A DNA stretch of 64,000 nt from Paracoccus sp. TOH (lineage in GTDB: Bacteria > Pseudomonadota > Alphaproteobacteria > Rhodobacterales > Rhodobacteraceae): positions 416,001 through 480,000 of the forward strand of contig NZ_CP098360.1 in the NCBI RefSeq assembly GCF_030388245.1, given 5' to 3'. Position 1 is the first letter of the stretch; every line of letters starts with the position of its first letter. Positions 36,901-46,162 of this stretch are shown here, one piece after another. The position numbers and the translations under genes were made by a program. The notes beneath the pieces were generated by a model. That model saw only the letters and a list, made by a program, of their open reading frames with translations, searched no databases and had not been told where the DNA came from.

Positions 36901-38551
36901 CGCGGTCCAGCTGGCCGCGGGTCAGGCTGTGATCCTCGAAGGCCAGCGCCACCGCATCCGGGGCCTCGGCGGCCTTTGCCGCGATCAGCTCGTGAATGCA
37001 GGCCAGAGGCACGTCCACCTGGGTAGCGTTGCGAGCAACCAGCAGCGCCTCGCGCTCGGCCGCGTCCATCAGCGGGATGTCGCGCAACGCCGTGCTGCCG
37101 GGCAGCGCCAGGCCCGCATCCAGCGCCCGGGCCAGCCGCTGCGCCTGCGCCGGCGTCACGCGGGCCGGGTCATGGTCCAGCCAGGCGCCGTCCCCGGTCA
37201 GGGTCACGGTCAGCGCCGCGCCGCGGACCGGGCCGCGGGCATCGAGGCTGAGCGCCAGATCCGGCGTGGCCATGTCGCGCAGCTCGGGGGCGCGATGCAG
37301 CAGGTCGGCCATGAAGAAGCCGCGCGGCGCCTGTTCGGCGATCCGCGCCGCCAGCGCCTGCCCCAGATCGGCCAGGCTGCGGTCGCTGCGAGCCTCGACC
37401 GCCAGCGGCTGCCAGTCGGCGACGATCCCCGCCGCCTCGGGCTGGCCCTGCGGTCGCAGCGCCAGGTCGAATTCGGCCTGCCCGGCCAGACGCGCCAGCA
37501 GCGCCGCGGCCAGCGCGATCCGCTCGGGCGCGGCGCCGGGCAGCAACGACACGCGCTGCGTCACGCCCGAACCCTCGCCCGGCAGCACCGCCGGGTTCAT
37601 CCGCGCCAGCCGGCCCCGCCAGAAGCCGTCATGCTTGGCGGCCTGCGCGGCGAGATCGGTCAGCCGCGCGGCCTCATCGGCGGCCAGCGCCGGGATCACC
37701 GCGCCGACCGGCGGCAATTCGCCGCGGAAGATCAGCCGGATCGCCGCATCCGCGGCGGCAATGGTCGCGACATCGCCGTGATGGGCCAGCACGGTGCCGG
37801 GCGCCGCACTGGCCGGCTCGGTCCCGGCCGAGGCGGAGACCGCCAGCACCCGGCCATCGGCCAGCCGCACCCCGGCCTCGGCCAGCGGGTTCCAGTAGCC
37901 GCCATGGTCGAGCCCGCGCACCAGCGCGCAGATGCGCCCGGCCGGCTGGGCAAAGTCGATCAGGCCTGCCGCCTCGGGGCGCGTGTCGCGGCCGACATAG
38001 CTGCGGCTCGCCAGATCCTGGCTGACCCGCTGCGGGCCGGCCCCCTCGAGCTGCGCCACCACATCGGCAAAGCTCTCGGCCCCGCGCGCGAAGCAGCGGG
38101 CGTTCAGCGTCAGGGCGGTGTCGTCGGGACGGATCTCGAACAGGGTCTGGGCCAGGATATCGCCCTCGTCCACGCCGCCTTCGATCATGTGCCAGGTGAT
38201 GCCGTGCTGCGCCTCGCCGCCGATGATCGCCCAGACCGGGGCATTCAGCCCCGCCAGCCGCGGCAGCGGCCCGTCATGGAAGTTGATCGCGCCCAGCCGG
38301 CCGCGCGCCAGCATCTCGGGGCGCAGGATCGACAGGTTGGCGACGCTGAACAGCCAGTCCGCCGCCGGCGCCCCGGCGGCCATCGCCGCGTCCTGATCCT
38401 CGACCGCCAGACCGGCGCCCTGCGCCCAGTCGCGCAAATCGGGATTGCGCGTCACCACCGCAGCGATGCGGTGCCCGCGCGCCAGCAGCGTCTCGGCCGC
38501 GTGGCGCAAGAGAGATTCGTTACCCACCAGAATCGCGGAAAATTGCGTCAT
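33932..38551 (-). CDS. NRPS: formyltransferase - degenerate C - A(with inserted luciferase-like monooxygenase) - PCP
   Basis: A 1539-residue single-module synthetase. Residues 1-290 are a formyltransferase-like domain: [12 protein letters not shown] with Asn90/His92, and GGVDEGDIL with Asp128, matching the Asn-His-Asp triad of Fmt. Residues 300-505 look like the worn C-terminal half of a condensation domain; no HHxxxDG is present. The adenylation domain runs 515-740 ([11 protein letters not shown] at 664-674, FDISVLEIF at 709) and resumes at 1120-1390 (YGPTE 1187, YRTGD 1277, NRKIDRK 1383). Between them, 752-1110, sits a flavin monooxygenase of the luciferase-like MupA/Atu3671 group ([45 protein letters not shown]). 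The PCP serine is Ser1452 in LGGHSLL. The start ATG overlaps the GT2 stop. A starter-module role is inferred from the N-terminal formyl domain, as in LgrA. Confidence 0.92.
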   Translation of the reverse strand: MTQFSAILVGNESLLRHAAETLLARGHRIAAVVTRNPDLRDWAQGAGLAVEDQDAAMAAGAPAADWLFSVANLSILRPEMLARGRLGAINFHDGPLPRLAGLNAPVWAIIGGEAQHGITWHMIEGGVDEGDILAQTLFEIRPDDTALTLNARCFARGAESFADVVAQLEGAGPQRVSQDLASRSYVGRDTRPEAAGLIDFAQPAGRICALVRGLDHGGYWNPLAEAGVRLADGRVLAVSASAGTEPASAAPGTVLAHHGDVATIAAADAAIRLIFRGELPPVGAVIPALAADEAARLTDLAAQAAKHDGFWRGRLARMNPAVLPGEGSGVTQRVSLLPGAAPERIALAAALLARLAGQAEFDLALRPQGQPEAAGIVADWQPLAVEARSDRSLADLGQALAARIAEQAPRGFFMADLLHRAPELRDMATPDLALSLDARGPVRGAALTVTLTGDGAWLDHDPARVTPAQAQRLARALDAGLALPGSTALRDIPLMDAAEREALLVARNATQVDVPLACIHELIAAKAAEAPDAVALAFEDHSLTRGQLDRAANALAEKLVAMGVGPDQPVGLFAKRSPELVIGALAIWKAGGAYVPLDPDYPAERVELYLEDSAARVVLVQDGLTDRLPTRGVQVVTIPSDLPHGLVAAPVSAVAPENLAYLIYTSGSTGRPKGVMVEHRNVANFFAGMDAVIPHQQGDAWLAVTSLSFDISVLEIFWSLARGLRLVIAGEESRLAVSSTPTQLRREVAGGMDFSLFYWGNDDGPGPKKYQLLLEGARFADQNGFVAVYTPERHFHAFGGPYPNPAVSGAAVAAVTRNISVRAGSCVLPLHHPARVAEEWAVIDNLTSGRAGLAIASGWQPDDFVLRPENAPPNNKTALAQGIDQLRRLWRGEAVEFPRKDGSLFGVVTQPRPVQKELPLWMTVAGNPETWVEAGRLGMNVLTHLLGQSIDTVESRIKDYHAALREAGHDPARFTVTLMLHTCLAEDRETAREIAREPMKNYLKSAAALVKQYAWDFPAFRRPAGMTNPMAIDLGTLSEEELDGILEFAFLRYFEDSGLFGSIEDGIARVEQLKAIGVGEIACLIDYGIAPEQVMAGFPLLARLRAEVNPHGAEPEEGDFSIAAQIRRWKVTHLQCTPSMARILVSDPQVAAAMGGLKCVMVGGEALPPSLLAEIRAATRARVLNMYGPTETTIWSTVADLTDAAEVTLGRPIANTQLYVLDADGAPVPPGAPGELWIGGHGVARGYWRREDLTAAAFRPDPFVPADRGAPWGARMYRTGDLVRWREDGGLDYIGRADHQVKLRGFRIELGEIEAQLAAQPGVREAVALVREDAPGDKRLVAYVTGAGELCEKGLREALLAHLPAHMVPGRILRLEKMPLTPNRKIDRKHLPVPGAVAAAPAVAAVIETTTAVAANAPTEDLAQAVQALWSEVLGVEQIAPRDNFFALGGHSLLAIQLHRTMRDRLALPRLGVTDIFRFPVMADFLKHVASLAPANNVTPAVAGSAPVAPVRPEPEPEGAGDDAMARRRALRAQLRGGR

Positions 38552-39546
38552 GGCTTACCCTTTTCAACATGAACGGGCTTTGGTTGTGGACGGAAGGCGT
38601 GGCGCGTCAAATGCGCCAGATGGCCGGGCGGCCCATCCGGCTTGCGCCCCGACAGAAGGCAGCGCAGGCGGAACACGCCCGCGCCCCCCAGATGCGCGAC
38701 CGTGGCCCAAAGCGCGCCCAGACGCCCATGATGTTTCTCGAAATAGCGGCGCCGGGAATCGTACCAGTAATCCGGCGCGCGCTTCCATTCCTTCATGCCG
38801 GTGCTGACCGAACCGATATGCAGCACCAGGCTTTCGACGACGTAATGGGTCTGCCAGCCCGCCAGCGCGGCGCGGCGGCACAGGTCGGTCTCCTCGTAGT
38901 AAAGGAAGAAGCCCTCGTCGAAGAGACCGATTCGATCCAGCACATCCATGCGGATCATCATCGACGCCCCGGCCGACCAGTCCACGCGACCCGATGTCTC
39001 GGGCTGCGGCAGCGCCACCACCTTGCGCCGCAGCAGGCGCGAGATCGGGCCGGTGCGGCATTCCGATTCGAACTCGCCAAGCGCGGTGGGAAAGCGGAAG
39101 GCGGTGCTGTGCCCCACGTCGTCGGTGCCGCGCAGGCGCGAGCAGGCGATCCCGGCCCGCGGATGCGCGCCCAGATAATCGACCAGCGCCCGGATCGAGC
39201 CGGGCTGCGGGATCGCGTCGGAATTCAGCAGATAGACCAGATCGGCGCGGCGTCCGTTCGGCAGGCCCTGGCGGATGCCGTGGTTGTTGCCGGCCCCGAA
39301 ACCGCCGTTCCAGCCCGATTGCACCACGGCGACCCGGTCCGCGGGCCAGCCGCGCGCCCGCACCGCGTCCTGCATCGCCTGGTAGCTGCCGTCGCCGGAA
39401 TCGTTGTCCACAAGGGTCAACCCGCCGTCGAGGCCCTCCATTTCGCGCAATGCGGCCTCGGCGGCCTGCAAGGACATCTCTGGCGTGCGCCAGTTGAGCA
39501 CGATGACATGCACGCTGGGCGGGGTCGGGTTCCGGGTCATGGTCAC
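38548..39546 (-). CDS. Glycosyltransferase family 2, rhamnosyltransferase-like, inside the NRPS-PKS operon
   Basis: GT-A transferase of 332 residues resembling the WbbL/rhamnosyltransferase group: [41 protein letters not shown], the DxD-equivalent [46 protein letters not shown] (in blocks) and the late KHHGR. It is overlapped four bases by the PKS upstream and by the NRPS downstream, so it is made with them and should act on their product or its carrier. dTDP-rhamnose is available from the rfb genes at the window start, but the donor is unproven. The start is GTG 39546 (overlapping GTGA) or ATG 39540. Confidence 0.9.
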   Translation of the reverse strand: MTMTRNPTPPSVHVIVLNWRTPEMSLQAAEAALREMEGLDGGLTLVDNDSGDGSYQAMQDAVRARGWPADRVAVVQSGWNGGFGAGNNHGIRQGLPNGRRADLVYLLNSDAIPQPGSIRALVDYLGAHPRAGIACSRLRGTDDVGHSTAFRFPTALGEFESECRTGPISRLLRRKVVALPQPETSGRVDWSAGASMMIRMDVLDRIGLFDEGFFLYYEETDLCRRAALAGWQTHYVVESLVLHIGSVSTGMKEWKRAPDYWYDSRRRYFEKHHGRLGALWATVAHLGGAGVFRLRCLLSGRKPDGPPGHLAHLTRHAFRPQPKPVHVEKGKP

Positions 39547-42500
39547 TCTGCCGCCTTGATCCCGGCCGGGACGTCCATGTCGGCATCGGCCTCGCGCAGG
39601 ATCTCGCGCAGGACCGAGGACAGGCGCCGCACATTCGGCTCGAGCACCATCGAATCGTGGTCGCCCGGCACCTCGATCACCCGCAGGCTCGGCATCCAGG
39701 GCGTCCAGCCATTGTCTTCGACCACATAGTCGCGGCCGGAATTGATCCAGCGCCCGCCGGTCGCCTTCCAGCGCTTGTCCAGAGGCGGCCGGAACATCGC
39801 CACCGGCCCGTCCCAGACCGAAAGCCGCAAGCTGGGCAATGCCGCCAGGAAGGCGGCCTCGATGGCCAGGTCGTGGAAGGCGCCGGTCGCCTCGGCAGCC
39901 ACCTCGGCCTCGGCGGCCTTGGCCTTGCTGCGGCGCTGGAATTCATAGGCGACGCGGTCGCGCAGCCATTTCCAGACGAAGCCGGGCCCGCCCTCGCGCA
40001 GCTCGCCCAGCCGGATCGCCAGCCGGTCCTTGCGGCTGACCGGTTCGCGCTCCGGCAGGGGCGTGTCGAGCATGACCAGCATCGCCACCTCCTCGCCCGC
40101 GGCGCGCAGCTGCCGCGCCATCTCATAGGCGGTCAACCCGCCGCCCGAGAAGCCGCCGATCAGATAGGGGCCGGTCGGCTGCACCTGGCGCAGCTCGGCG
40201 ATATAGTCGCGGGCGGCGTCGGTGAAATCCTCATGCGGCTTGTCCTCGCCCAAAAGGCCGCGCGCCTGGATGCCCCAGAAACGGCGGTCCGGCCCCAGCC
40301 GCTGCGCGAGCTGGCGCAGGTTCATGATGTTGCCGAACATGCCGGCGACCATGAAAAAGGGCGTGCCCTCGCCCCGCCCGCCCATATCGACGAGGAAGCG
40401 GAAGCGCGGCCGGGCCGAGACCGGCAGTTCGCGCACATTGTCGGGCGAGACCAGCTCGCGCGGGCCGGCGCGTTCCTCGACCAGCGCCGCCAGTTCGGCG
40501 ATGGTCGGCGCCTCGAACAGCGTCGAGATCGGCAGGTCGACGCCGAAGGCCTTGCGCAACTGGCCGAACATGCGCACCGCGATCAGCGAATGGCCGCCCA
40601 GGTCGAAGAAGCTGTCGGCGGCACCGACCTGGGCGATGCCCAGCAGTTCGGACCAGATCGTCGCCAGTTCGGCCTGAATGCCCGGCGCCGGCACGACGAA
40701 ATCGCTGTCGAGATCGGGGCGCTCGAAACCGCCTTCGGCGGGCGCGGCAGTCTCGGTCACGCCGGCCTCGGCGATCAGCGCCGGCAGCGCCAGAGACGAG
40801 ACATAGACCTGCGAAAGCCCGGTCGAGATGGCGCGGCTGAGCATGGCGGGGCCGATGGCGGCCGGGATGCCCTGGCTGATGTTGTGATGCAAGCGCCGCT
40901 CGGCCGGGGACAGGCTGCGGGCGGGCTGCACCCGCGCCGGCGGCGTGGCGGAAATCGCCGCCGCCAGCTTGCGCAGCGCGAAGCCCTTGATCTCGGCGCA
41001 GACGGTTCCGTCCGGCGCGGCCAGGGTGATGTCGAACTGCGCCATGCCCTGCGCGTCGCTGTTTTCGCCCGCGTTGCGGATGCGGCTGGTGACCTGCGCC
41101 GGCAGCGGCGCGTAAAGCCGGATCGAGCGATAGCCCATCGGCACCCAGAGGGCTCCGGGCGTCCAGCCCTTGATCAGCGGCATCGCCCAGCCGGTGGCGA
41201 TGTCCAGCAGCGCCGGATGCGCCAGCCATTCCCCGGCCTCGGCGGCGTATTCGGGCGGCAGGGCCAGCTCCGCCACGCCCTCGTCTTCGGCGATGCGATA
41301 GCGGCGCAGCACCTGCCAGCGCGGGCCGAAGGCCATCTGGCCTTCCTGCGCCGAGGGCAGCGCCGCGCCCTGCCCGTCCCGGTCCCAGCCGCCGGCGGTT
41401 TGCAGCGCCTCGGGGGCGGCCTCGGGCAATCCGGCGATCAGGGCCGAGACGTTCGGCTCGCCCTGCGGGTCGTCGAGGATCTCGATGCGCATCGCATCGC
41501 CCTCGGGCTGGACGCGGGTGCTGACCAGCGCGGTGTCCGCGACCAGCACCGGGCGGCGGAATTCCAGATCGCGGATCACCAAGGGCAGGGTCAGCCCGCA
41601 TTCCAGCGCGGCTTCCGCGATCAGCTCGATCCAGCCGGTGCCGGGCATCAGCGCCTGGCCGCTGGCGGTCTTGTGGCCACCGATGATCCAGTCCTGCAGC
41701 TTCAGCGCGGTGCGGAATTCGCGCCCGCCCGGCATGGGCAGGCTTTCGTCCAGCAGCGGCCGGCCCTGCGGCACCGCCACGGCCGAGGCGGTGTCGAGCC
41801 CCATGGCCCGCGCCGCCATGCCGGCATCGGCCCAGACGCCCCAATTGACCGCGACCACCCGGCCCAGCGCCGCCGGCGCCGCCCGCGCCACCGCGTTCAG
41901 GTATTCGTTGGCGGCGACGTAATCCGCCTGCCCCGCCGGCGCGATCACCGAGGAGGTCGAGGAGAACAGCACCGTCAGCGTCGCGGGATTCTCTGCCAGC
42001 GCCTCGATCAGCGCCCGGGTGCCCAGCAGTTTCGGCGCCAGCACGTCCCAGGCGTCGTCGTCGGTCTTGGCGGCGATCAGGCTGTCGCGGATCACGCCCG
42101 CCGCATGCAGCACCACGTCGAGGCTGCCGAAACGCGCCTTGGTCTCGGCCACGGCGCGGGCCATGTCCTCGGGGCTGGTCACGTCGGCGCGCAGCGCCAG
42201 CACCTCGGCGCCCAGCGCTTCCAATTGCCGCACCGAGGCGGTGACGGCCGGCGAATCCACCCGGCCGCGCGTGGTCAGCGCCAGCTTCGCGCCGCCGTGC
42301 CGCGCCAGTTCGCGGGCAATGGCCTGGCCGATGCCGCCGAAGCCGCCGGTGATCAGACAGGCGGCGCCCTGCGGGATGGCGGCCATGCCGTCATCGGCCA
42401 GCGCAACCTTTTCAAGGCTTTGCTTAAAGCGGCGCCCGTCGCGCCAGGCGGCGACGGCGGCGCCCGAGGGGGCCAGCGCCTCCTCCAGCAGATTGGCGGC

Positions 42501-45500
42501 CAGCGCGACCAGACCGCCCTTGGCCGGCACGCGGATGTCCACCAGACGGGCCGAGACATTCGGCATCTCATGTGGCATGACGCGGACCGGACCGGCTGCG
42601 GCGGCCTTTTCCGGCGCCGGCGCCGGTTCGTCCGCGACGCGCAGCGCGTCGTTGCAGACCGCGATCAGTTCCAGATTCGCATCGGGCAACTCGGCGCCGA
42701 TGGCCTGCGCCAGATGCAGAAGGCCGAAGAAGCCGCGTTCGAGCTGGCTGTTGAGCAGGCTGGAGCCGGGGCGGAAGCGCGCACCTTGCGTCACCGACCA
42801 CAGATGCAGGATGCGGTCCGGCACCATGTCCTGCGCCGCCAGCGCGGCCAGCAGCATCTCGTAACCCTCGCGGTCGGATTCGACCGGCAGCAGGAAGCGG
42901 CCGTCGCCGCCCGGAACCGTCTTGTCGGCGAAGGTGTCGCCGACCTCGACCACCGCGACGCGCTGGCCGCGCGATCGCAACCCCTCGGTCACCCGCTCGG
43001 CAAGGCCCAGGTCGTCGGCAAAGACCAACCAGTTCCGCGCGCCCTGCGCCACCGGCCCCTGCGGCCCGATCTCGATATTGGGCGAGGCGAGTTTCCAGGC
43101 CGGGCGCCAGCCCCATTCCGCCGGTTCCTCGATCCGCGCCAGTTCTTCGGCGGTCTCGGCCGCGGCATGGGCGGCACGCTCGATGAAATAGCGCTTGCGC
43201 TGGAAGGCATAGCCGGGCAGCGACAGGCGCCGGCGCCGGGCGCCGCCCCAGACCTGATCCCAGTCGATCTGCCCGCCGCAGGCCCAGAACCGCGCCAGCG
43301 CACCCATGAAATAGCTGTCGTCGCCGGTCGCATGGTCGCGGTGGCGCAGGGTCGAGATCACCTGGTTGGCGGCGACCGCCGGATGCGCCTTGGTCATGGC
43401 CTGCATGGCGCGGCCCGGCCCGACCTCGACGAACACCCGTCCCGGCACCTGCGCCAGATGCGCGATGCCGTCGGCAAAGCGCACCGTGCCGCGCAGATGC
43501 CCGACCCAATAGTCGGGGCTGGTCGCCTCGGCCGCGGTCAGCACCTGGCCCGAGCGGTTCGAGATGATCGGGATTTTCGGCGCGTTCAGCCGGATCGAGG
43601 CGAGATAGGCGCGGAATTCGCCCAGCACCGGCTCAAGCAGCCGCGAATGCGCGGCGATGGCGATGGCGATGCGCTGGCATTCCACCTCGCGCGCCGCCAT
43701 GCGCGCGGCGAAACGGTCCAGCGCCGCGTCGGGGCCCGAGACCACCGACAGACCCGGCCCGTTCACCGCCGCAAGGTCCAGCTCCAGCTCGGTCAACTCG
43801 GCGGCGAAATCCTCGGGCGGCAGCGGCACCGACAGCATGCCGCCGGCCGGCACCCGGTCCATCAGCAACCCGCGCAGGCGCACCAGGCCGATGCAATCTT
43901 CGAAGGACATCACCCCGGCGATGCAGGCGGCGGTATTCTCGCCCATGGAATGGCCGATCAGCGCGGCGGGCGTCACGCCCCAGCCGATCCACAGCTGCGC
44001 CAGCGCGTATTCGGTGATCATCAGCAGCGGCAGTTGCAGCGACGGCTGCAGAAGCCGCCGATCCGCCTCGGCCTCGGCCCCCGGCTCGGGCAGCCAGAGC
44101 GCGCGCAGGTCGGTGCCATGCGCCTGCGCCATGTGGTCGAGGCCGCGGTCCATCCATTCGCGGAACACCGGCTCGGTCTGGTAGAGCCCGCGCGCCATCC
44201 CGGCATATTGCGCGCCGCCGCCGGGCAGCATGAACACCGCCTCGGCCGGGTCGCCCACCGGCTGGTGATCGAAGACCAGCAGCGGATCGGGATCGGCCAG
44301 AAGCCGCGCCGCCTCGGCCGCCGTCTCGGCGACCAGCACGCGGCGGCGGTCGAACTGCCGCCGGCCCTGGGTCAGGGTAAAGGACAGGTCGGCCATGTCC
44401 ACGTCCGGATTGGCCGAAAGCCAGCCCGCCAGCGCCGCCGCATTGGCGTCCAGCGCCGCCTTGTTGCGGCCCGAGACGGCGATGATGTGGAAGGGCCAGT
44501 CGGATTCGCCCGCAGCCTCGGCCGCCGGCGGCTCTTGCAGGATCACATGCGCATTGGTGCCGCCGACGCCAAGCGAGTTCACCCCCGCCCGGCGCGGCCC
44601 CGGCATCGGCCAGTCCGAAAGCCGGTCGTTGACCTGGAACGGCCCGCCCTCGAAGTCGATGGCGGGGTTGGGCTTTTCATAGTTCAGGCTGGGCGGGATC
44701 TTGCCGTGATGCACCGCCAGGGCCGATTTGATCAGCCCGGCGCCGCCCGCCGCGGTGTCCAGATGGCCGATATTGGTCTTGACCGAGCCGATGCGGCACG
44801 GCCCTTGCCGCCCGCCTTCCGAAAGCCGGGCATAGGCCTGGTTCAGCGCCGCAACCTCGATCGGGTCGCCCAGCGCAGTGCCGGTGCCGTGGCATTCGAC
44901 ATAGCCGATGCTGTCCGAGGACACCCCGGCCATCACCAGCGCCTCGGCCACCGCCTGCGCCTGGCCCTCGACGCTGGGCGCCAGGTAGCCGGCCTTGGCC
45001 GCACCGTCATTGTTGATGGCCGAGCCCTTGATGACCGCCCAGATATGGTCGCCATCGGCCAGCGCATCGCGCAGCCGGCGCAACGCCACCACCGCCGCGC
45101 CGCTGCCGAAGACCGTGCCCTGCGCGCGATGGTCGAAGGCATGGCAATGGCCGTCGGGCGACAGGATCTCGTTCTCCTTGTAGAGATAGCCCAGGCCATG
45201 CGGCAGCTCGATGGTCACGCCGCCGGCCAGCGCCATGTCGCATTCGCCCGATTGCAGCGACTGGCAGGCCATGTGGATCGCCACCAGCGAGCTGGAACAG
45301 GCGGTCTGCACGCTGAGGCTGGGCCCCGTCAGGTCGAAGACATGGCTGACGCGGGTGGACAGGAAATCCTTGTCGTTGCCGGTATGGCGCAGCAGGAAAT
45401 GCCCGACACCGTCCACCAGGTCGCGGTTCGAGCAGAGGTTCGAGTGGTAATAGGTGCCCATGCCGCAACCGGCCCAGACGCCGATATTGCCGGAGAAACG

Positions 45501-45848
45501 CTCGGGCGGGTGGGCGGAATCCTCCAGCGCGTGCCAGCAGGTTTCCAGGAACTTGCGGTGCTGCGGGTCCATGATCGCCGCTTCCTTGGGCGAAAGCCCG
45601 AAGAACTCGGCATCGAATTCGTCGAACTGCGCAAGGATGGCGGCCGAAGGCACATAGTTCGGATCCGCCAGCCGCGCCCGCGACTCGCCCCGCGCCAACA
45701 GCTCGGCTTGCGACAGGCGCTGGATCGATTCGACCCCGCGGCACAGATTGTCCCAGTAGTCCGCGACGCCCGCGGCACCCGGCAATTGTGCCGCCATGCC
45801 GACGATAGCGATATCACTGTCCTCAACGACGGTCTTGTCGAAGGCCAT
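39543..45848 (-). CDS. Type I polyketide synthase, KS-AT-KR-DH-ACP-TE
   Basis: A 2101-residue single-module PKS. KS 8-440: Cys184 in QTACSSS, His320 in ECHGTGT, His362 in NIGHLD. AT 540-830: Ser634 in GHSMGE, with an N-terminal LPGGGAQYAG. A linker and KR structural part run 905-1145; the KR core 1160-1340 has TGGFGGIG (1167-1174) and Tyr1316 in AANEYLNA. A DH-like double hotdog at 1370-1625 has His1392 in GHKTASGQALMPG and Asp1549 in HPALLDIATG. ACP Ser1754 lies in LGGHSL. The TE at 1810-2095 has Ser1901 in GGFSGGG, Asp1928 and His2064 in GDHDS. KR before DH is not the textbook order. The ATG at 45848 has AGAGG upstream; an upstream TTG-type extension is rejected. It is the first gene of the operon. 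The AT probably uses malonyl-CoA, which would need motif analysis to confirm. Confidence 0.93.
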   Translation of the reverse strand: MAFDKTVVEDSDIAIVGMAAQLPGAAGVADYWDNLCRGVESIQRLSQAELLARGESRARLADPNYVPSAAILAQFDEFDAEFFGLSPKEAAIMDPQHRKFLETCWHALEDSAHPPERFSGNIGVWAGCGMGTYYHSNLCSNRDLVDGVGHFLLRHTGNDKDFLSTRVSHVFDLTGPSLSVQTACSSSLVAIHMACQSLQSGECDMALAGGVTIELPHGLGYLYKENEILSPDGHCHAFDHRAQGTVFGSGAAVVALRRLRDALADGDHIWAVIKGSAINNDGAAKAGYLAPSVEGQAQAVAEALVMAGVSSDSIGYVECHGTGTALGDPIEVAALNQAYARLSEGGRQGPCRIGSVKTNIGHLDTAAGGAGLIKSALAVHHGKIPPSLNYEKPNPAIDFEGGPFQVNDRLSDWPMPGPRRAGVNSLGVGGTNAHVILQEPPAAEAAGESDWPFHIIAVSGRNKAALDANAAALAGWLSANPDVDMADLSFTLTQGRRQFDRRRVLVAETAAEAARLLADPDPLLVFDHQPVGDPAEAVFMLPGGGAQYAGMARGLYQTEPVFREWMDRGLDHMAQAHGTDLRALWLPEPGAEAEADRRLLQPSLQLPLLMITEYALAQLWIGWGVTPAALIGHSMGENTAACIAGVMSFEDCIGLVRLRGLLMDRVPAGGMLSVPLPPEDFAAELTELELDLAAVNGPGLSVVSGPDAALDRFAARMAAREVECQRIAIAIAAHSRLLEPVLGEFRAYLASIRLNAPKIPIISNRSGQVLTAAEATSPDYWVGHLRGTVRFADGIAHLAQVPGRVFVEVGPGRAMQAMTKAHPAVAANQVISTLRHRDHATGDDSYFMGALARFWACGGQIDWDQVWGGARRRRLSLPGYAFQRKRYFIERAAHAAAETAEELARIEEPAEWGWRPAWKLASPNIEIGPQGPVAQGARNWLVFADDLGLAERVTEGLRSRGQRVAVVEVGDTFADKTVPGGDGRFLLPVESDREGYEMLLAALAAQDMVPDRILHLWSVTQGARFRPGSSLLNSQLERGFFGLLHLAQAIGAELPDANLELIAVCNDALRVADEPAPAPEKAAAAGPVRVMPHEMPNVSARLVDIRVPAKGGLVALAANLLEEALAPSGAAVAAWRDGRRFKQSLEKVALADDGMAAIPQGAACLITGGFGGIGQAIARELARHGGAKLALTTRGRVDSPAVTASVRQLEALGAEVLALRADVTSPEDMARAVAETKARFGSLDVVLHAAGVIRDSLIAAKTDDDAWDVLAPKLLGTRALIEALAENPATLTVLFSSTSSVIAPAGQADYVAANEYLNAVARAAPAALGRVVAVNWGVWADAGMAARAMGLDTASAVAVPQGRPLLDESLPMPGGREFRTALKLQDWIIGGHKTASGQALMPGTGWIELIAEAALECGLTLPLVIRDLEFRRPVLVADTALVSTRVQPEGDAMRIEILDDPQGEPNVSALIAGLPEAAPEALQTAGGWDRDGQGAALPSAQEGQMAFGPRWQVLRRYRIAEDEGVAELALPPEYAAEAGEWLAHPALLDIATGWAMPLIKGWTPGALWVPMGYRSIRLYAPLPAQVTSRIRNAGENSDAQGMAQFDITLAAPDGTVCAEIKGFALRKLAAAISATPPARVQPARSLSPAERRLHHNISQGIPAAIGPAMLSRAISTGLSQVYVSSLALPALIAEAGVTETAAPAEGGFERPDLDSDFVVPAPGIQAELATIWSELLGIAQVGAADSFFDLGGHSLIAVRMFGQLRKAFGVDLPISTLFEAPTIAELAALVEERAGPRELVSPDNVRELPVSARPRFRFLVDMGGRGEGTPFFMVAGMFGNIMNLRQLAQRLGPDRRFWGIQARGLLGEDKPHEDFTDAARDYIAELRQVQPTGPYLIGGFSGGGLTAYEMARQLRAAGEEVAMLVMLDTPLPEREPVSRKDRLAIRLGELREGGPGFVWKWLRDRVAYEFQRRSKAKAAEAEVAAEATGAFHDLAIEAAFLAALPSLRLSVWDGPVAMFRPPLDKRWKATGGRWINSGRDYVVEDNGWTPWMPSLRVIEVPGDHDSMVLEPNVRRLSSVLREILREADADMDVPAGIKAAE

Positions 45849-46162
45849 GGAAGTGCCTCTTTCAACTCGTGGAACGCCCCTGCGGGCCCAAATCATTCAA
45901 CAACTGGCAGGCGTGTCCGGCATACCGAATTCTACGCCCCGGACCAACCGTTAAAACCAGTCGAATGCCTGCCTTTTTAGGCAGAATCGGCCCGACCGGG
46001 GCCGGATCGGCCCGGGGCCGCGACACCCTGCCGCAGGGGTGGCGGCCGCGCGGCGGGCCCTGGCCCCCGCCCTTGCCGGCCAGACGCCGGGAAGGGCGTT
46101 GCAATCCCGCCGCCGCCGCCACATCCTGCCGGGAAATCCCGGCCCCATCCCCGAGGCACATC
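45849..46162. promoter_or_regulatory. 314-base divergent region between PKS operon and WecG-type gene
   Basis: This must contain the promoter of the whole PKS-GT-NRPS-PPTase operon (leftward) and that of the WecG-like gene (rightward). It holds a 6-bp hairpin CTGCCT-TTTT-AGGCAG at 45969-45984. The sequence from 45900 to 45985 is AT-richer than flanking DNA, with GTTAAAAC near 45950; beyond 46000 it is very GC-rich. Open frames here have no supported start and are regarded as chance. Confidence 0.45.
45969..45984. promoter_or_regulatory. Small hairpin in the PKS promoter region
   Basis: CTGCCT-TTTT-AGGCAG, a perfect 6-bp stem, about 120 bases upstream of the PKS start codon. Leader hairpin or dyad site; no strong reason to choose. 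Confidence 0.3.

Noticed and set aside
33950..38572. 1540-codon plus-strand frame opposite the NRPS, and a similar ~2100-codon frame opposite the PKS (39657-45980)
   Set aside because: Both are low-complexity His/Arg/Gly/Gln shadows from high GC at third positions; the minus strand carries complete megasynthase motifs.
33312..45848. Siderophore cluster as the firm assignment for the NRPS-PKS operon
   Set aside because: The Atu3671-type domain is found in a siderophore locus of Agrobacterium, but here there is no salicylate/catechol gene, no TonB receptor and no ferric-siderophore transporter adjacent, so the product class is left open.
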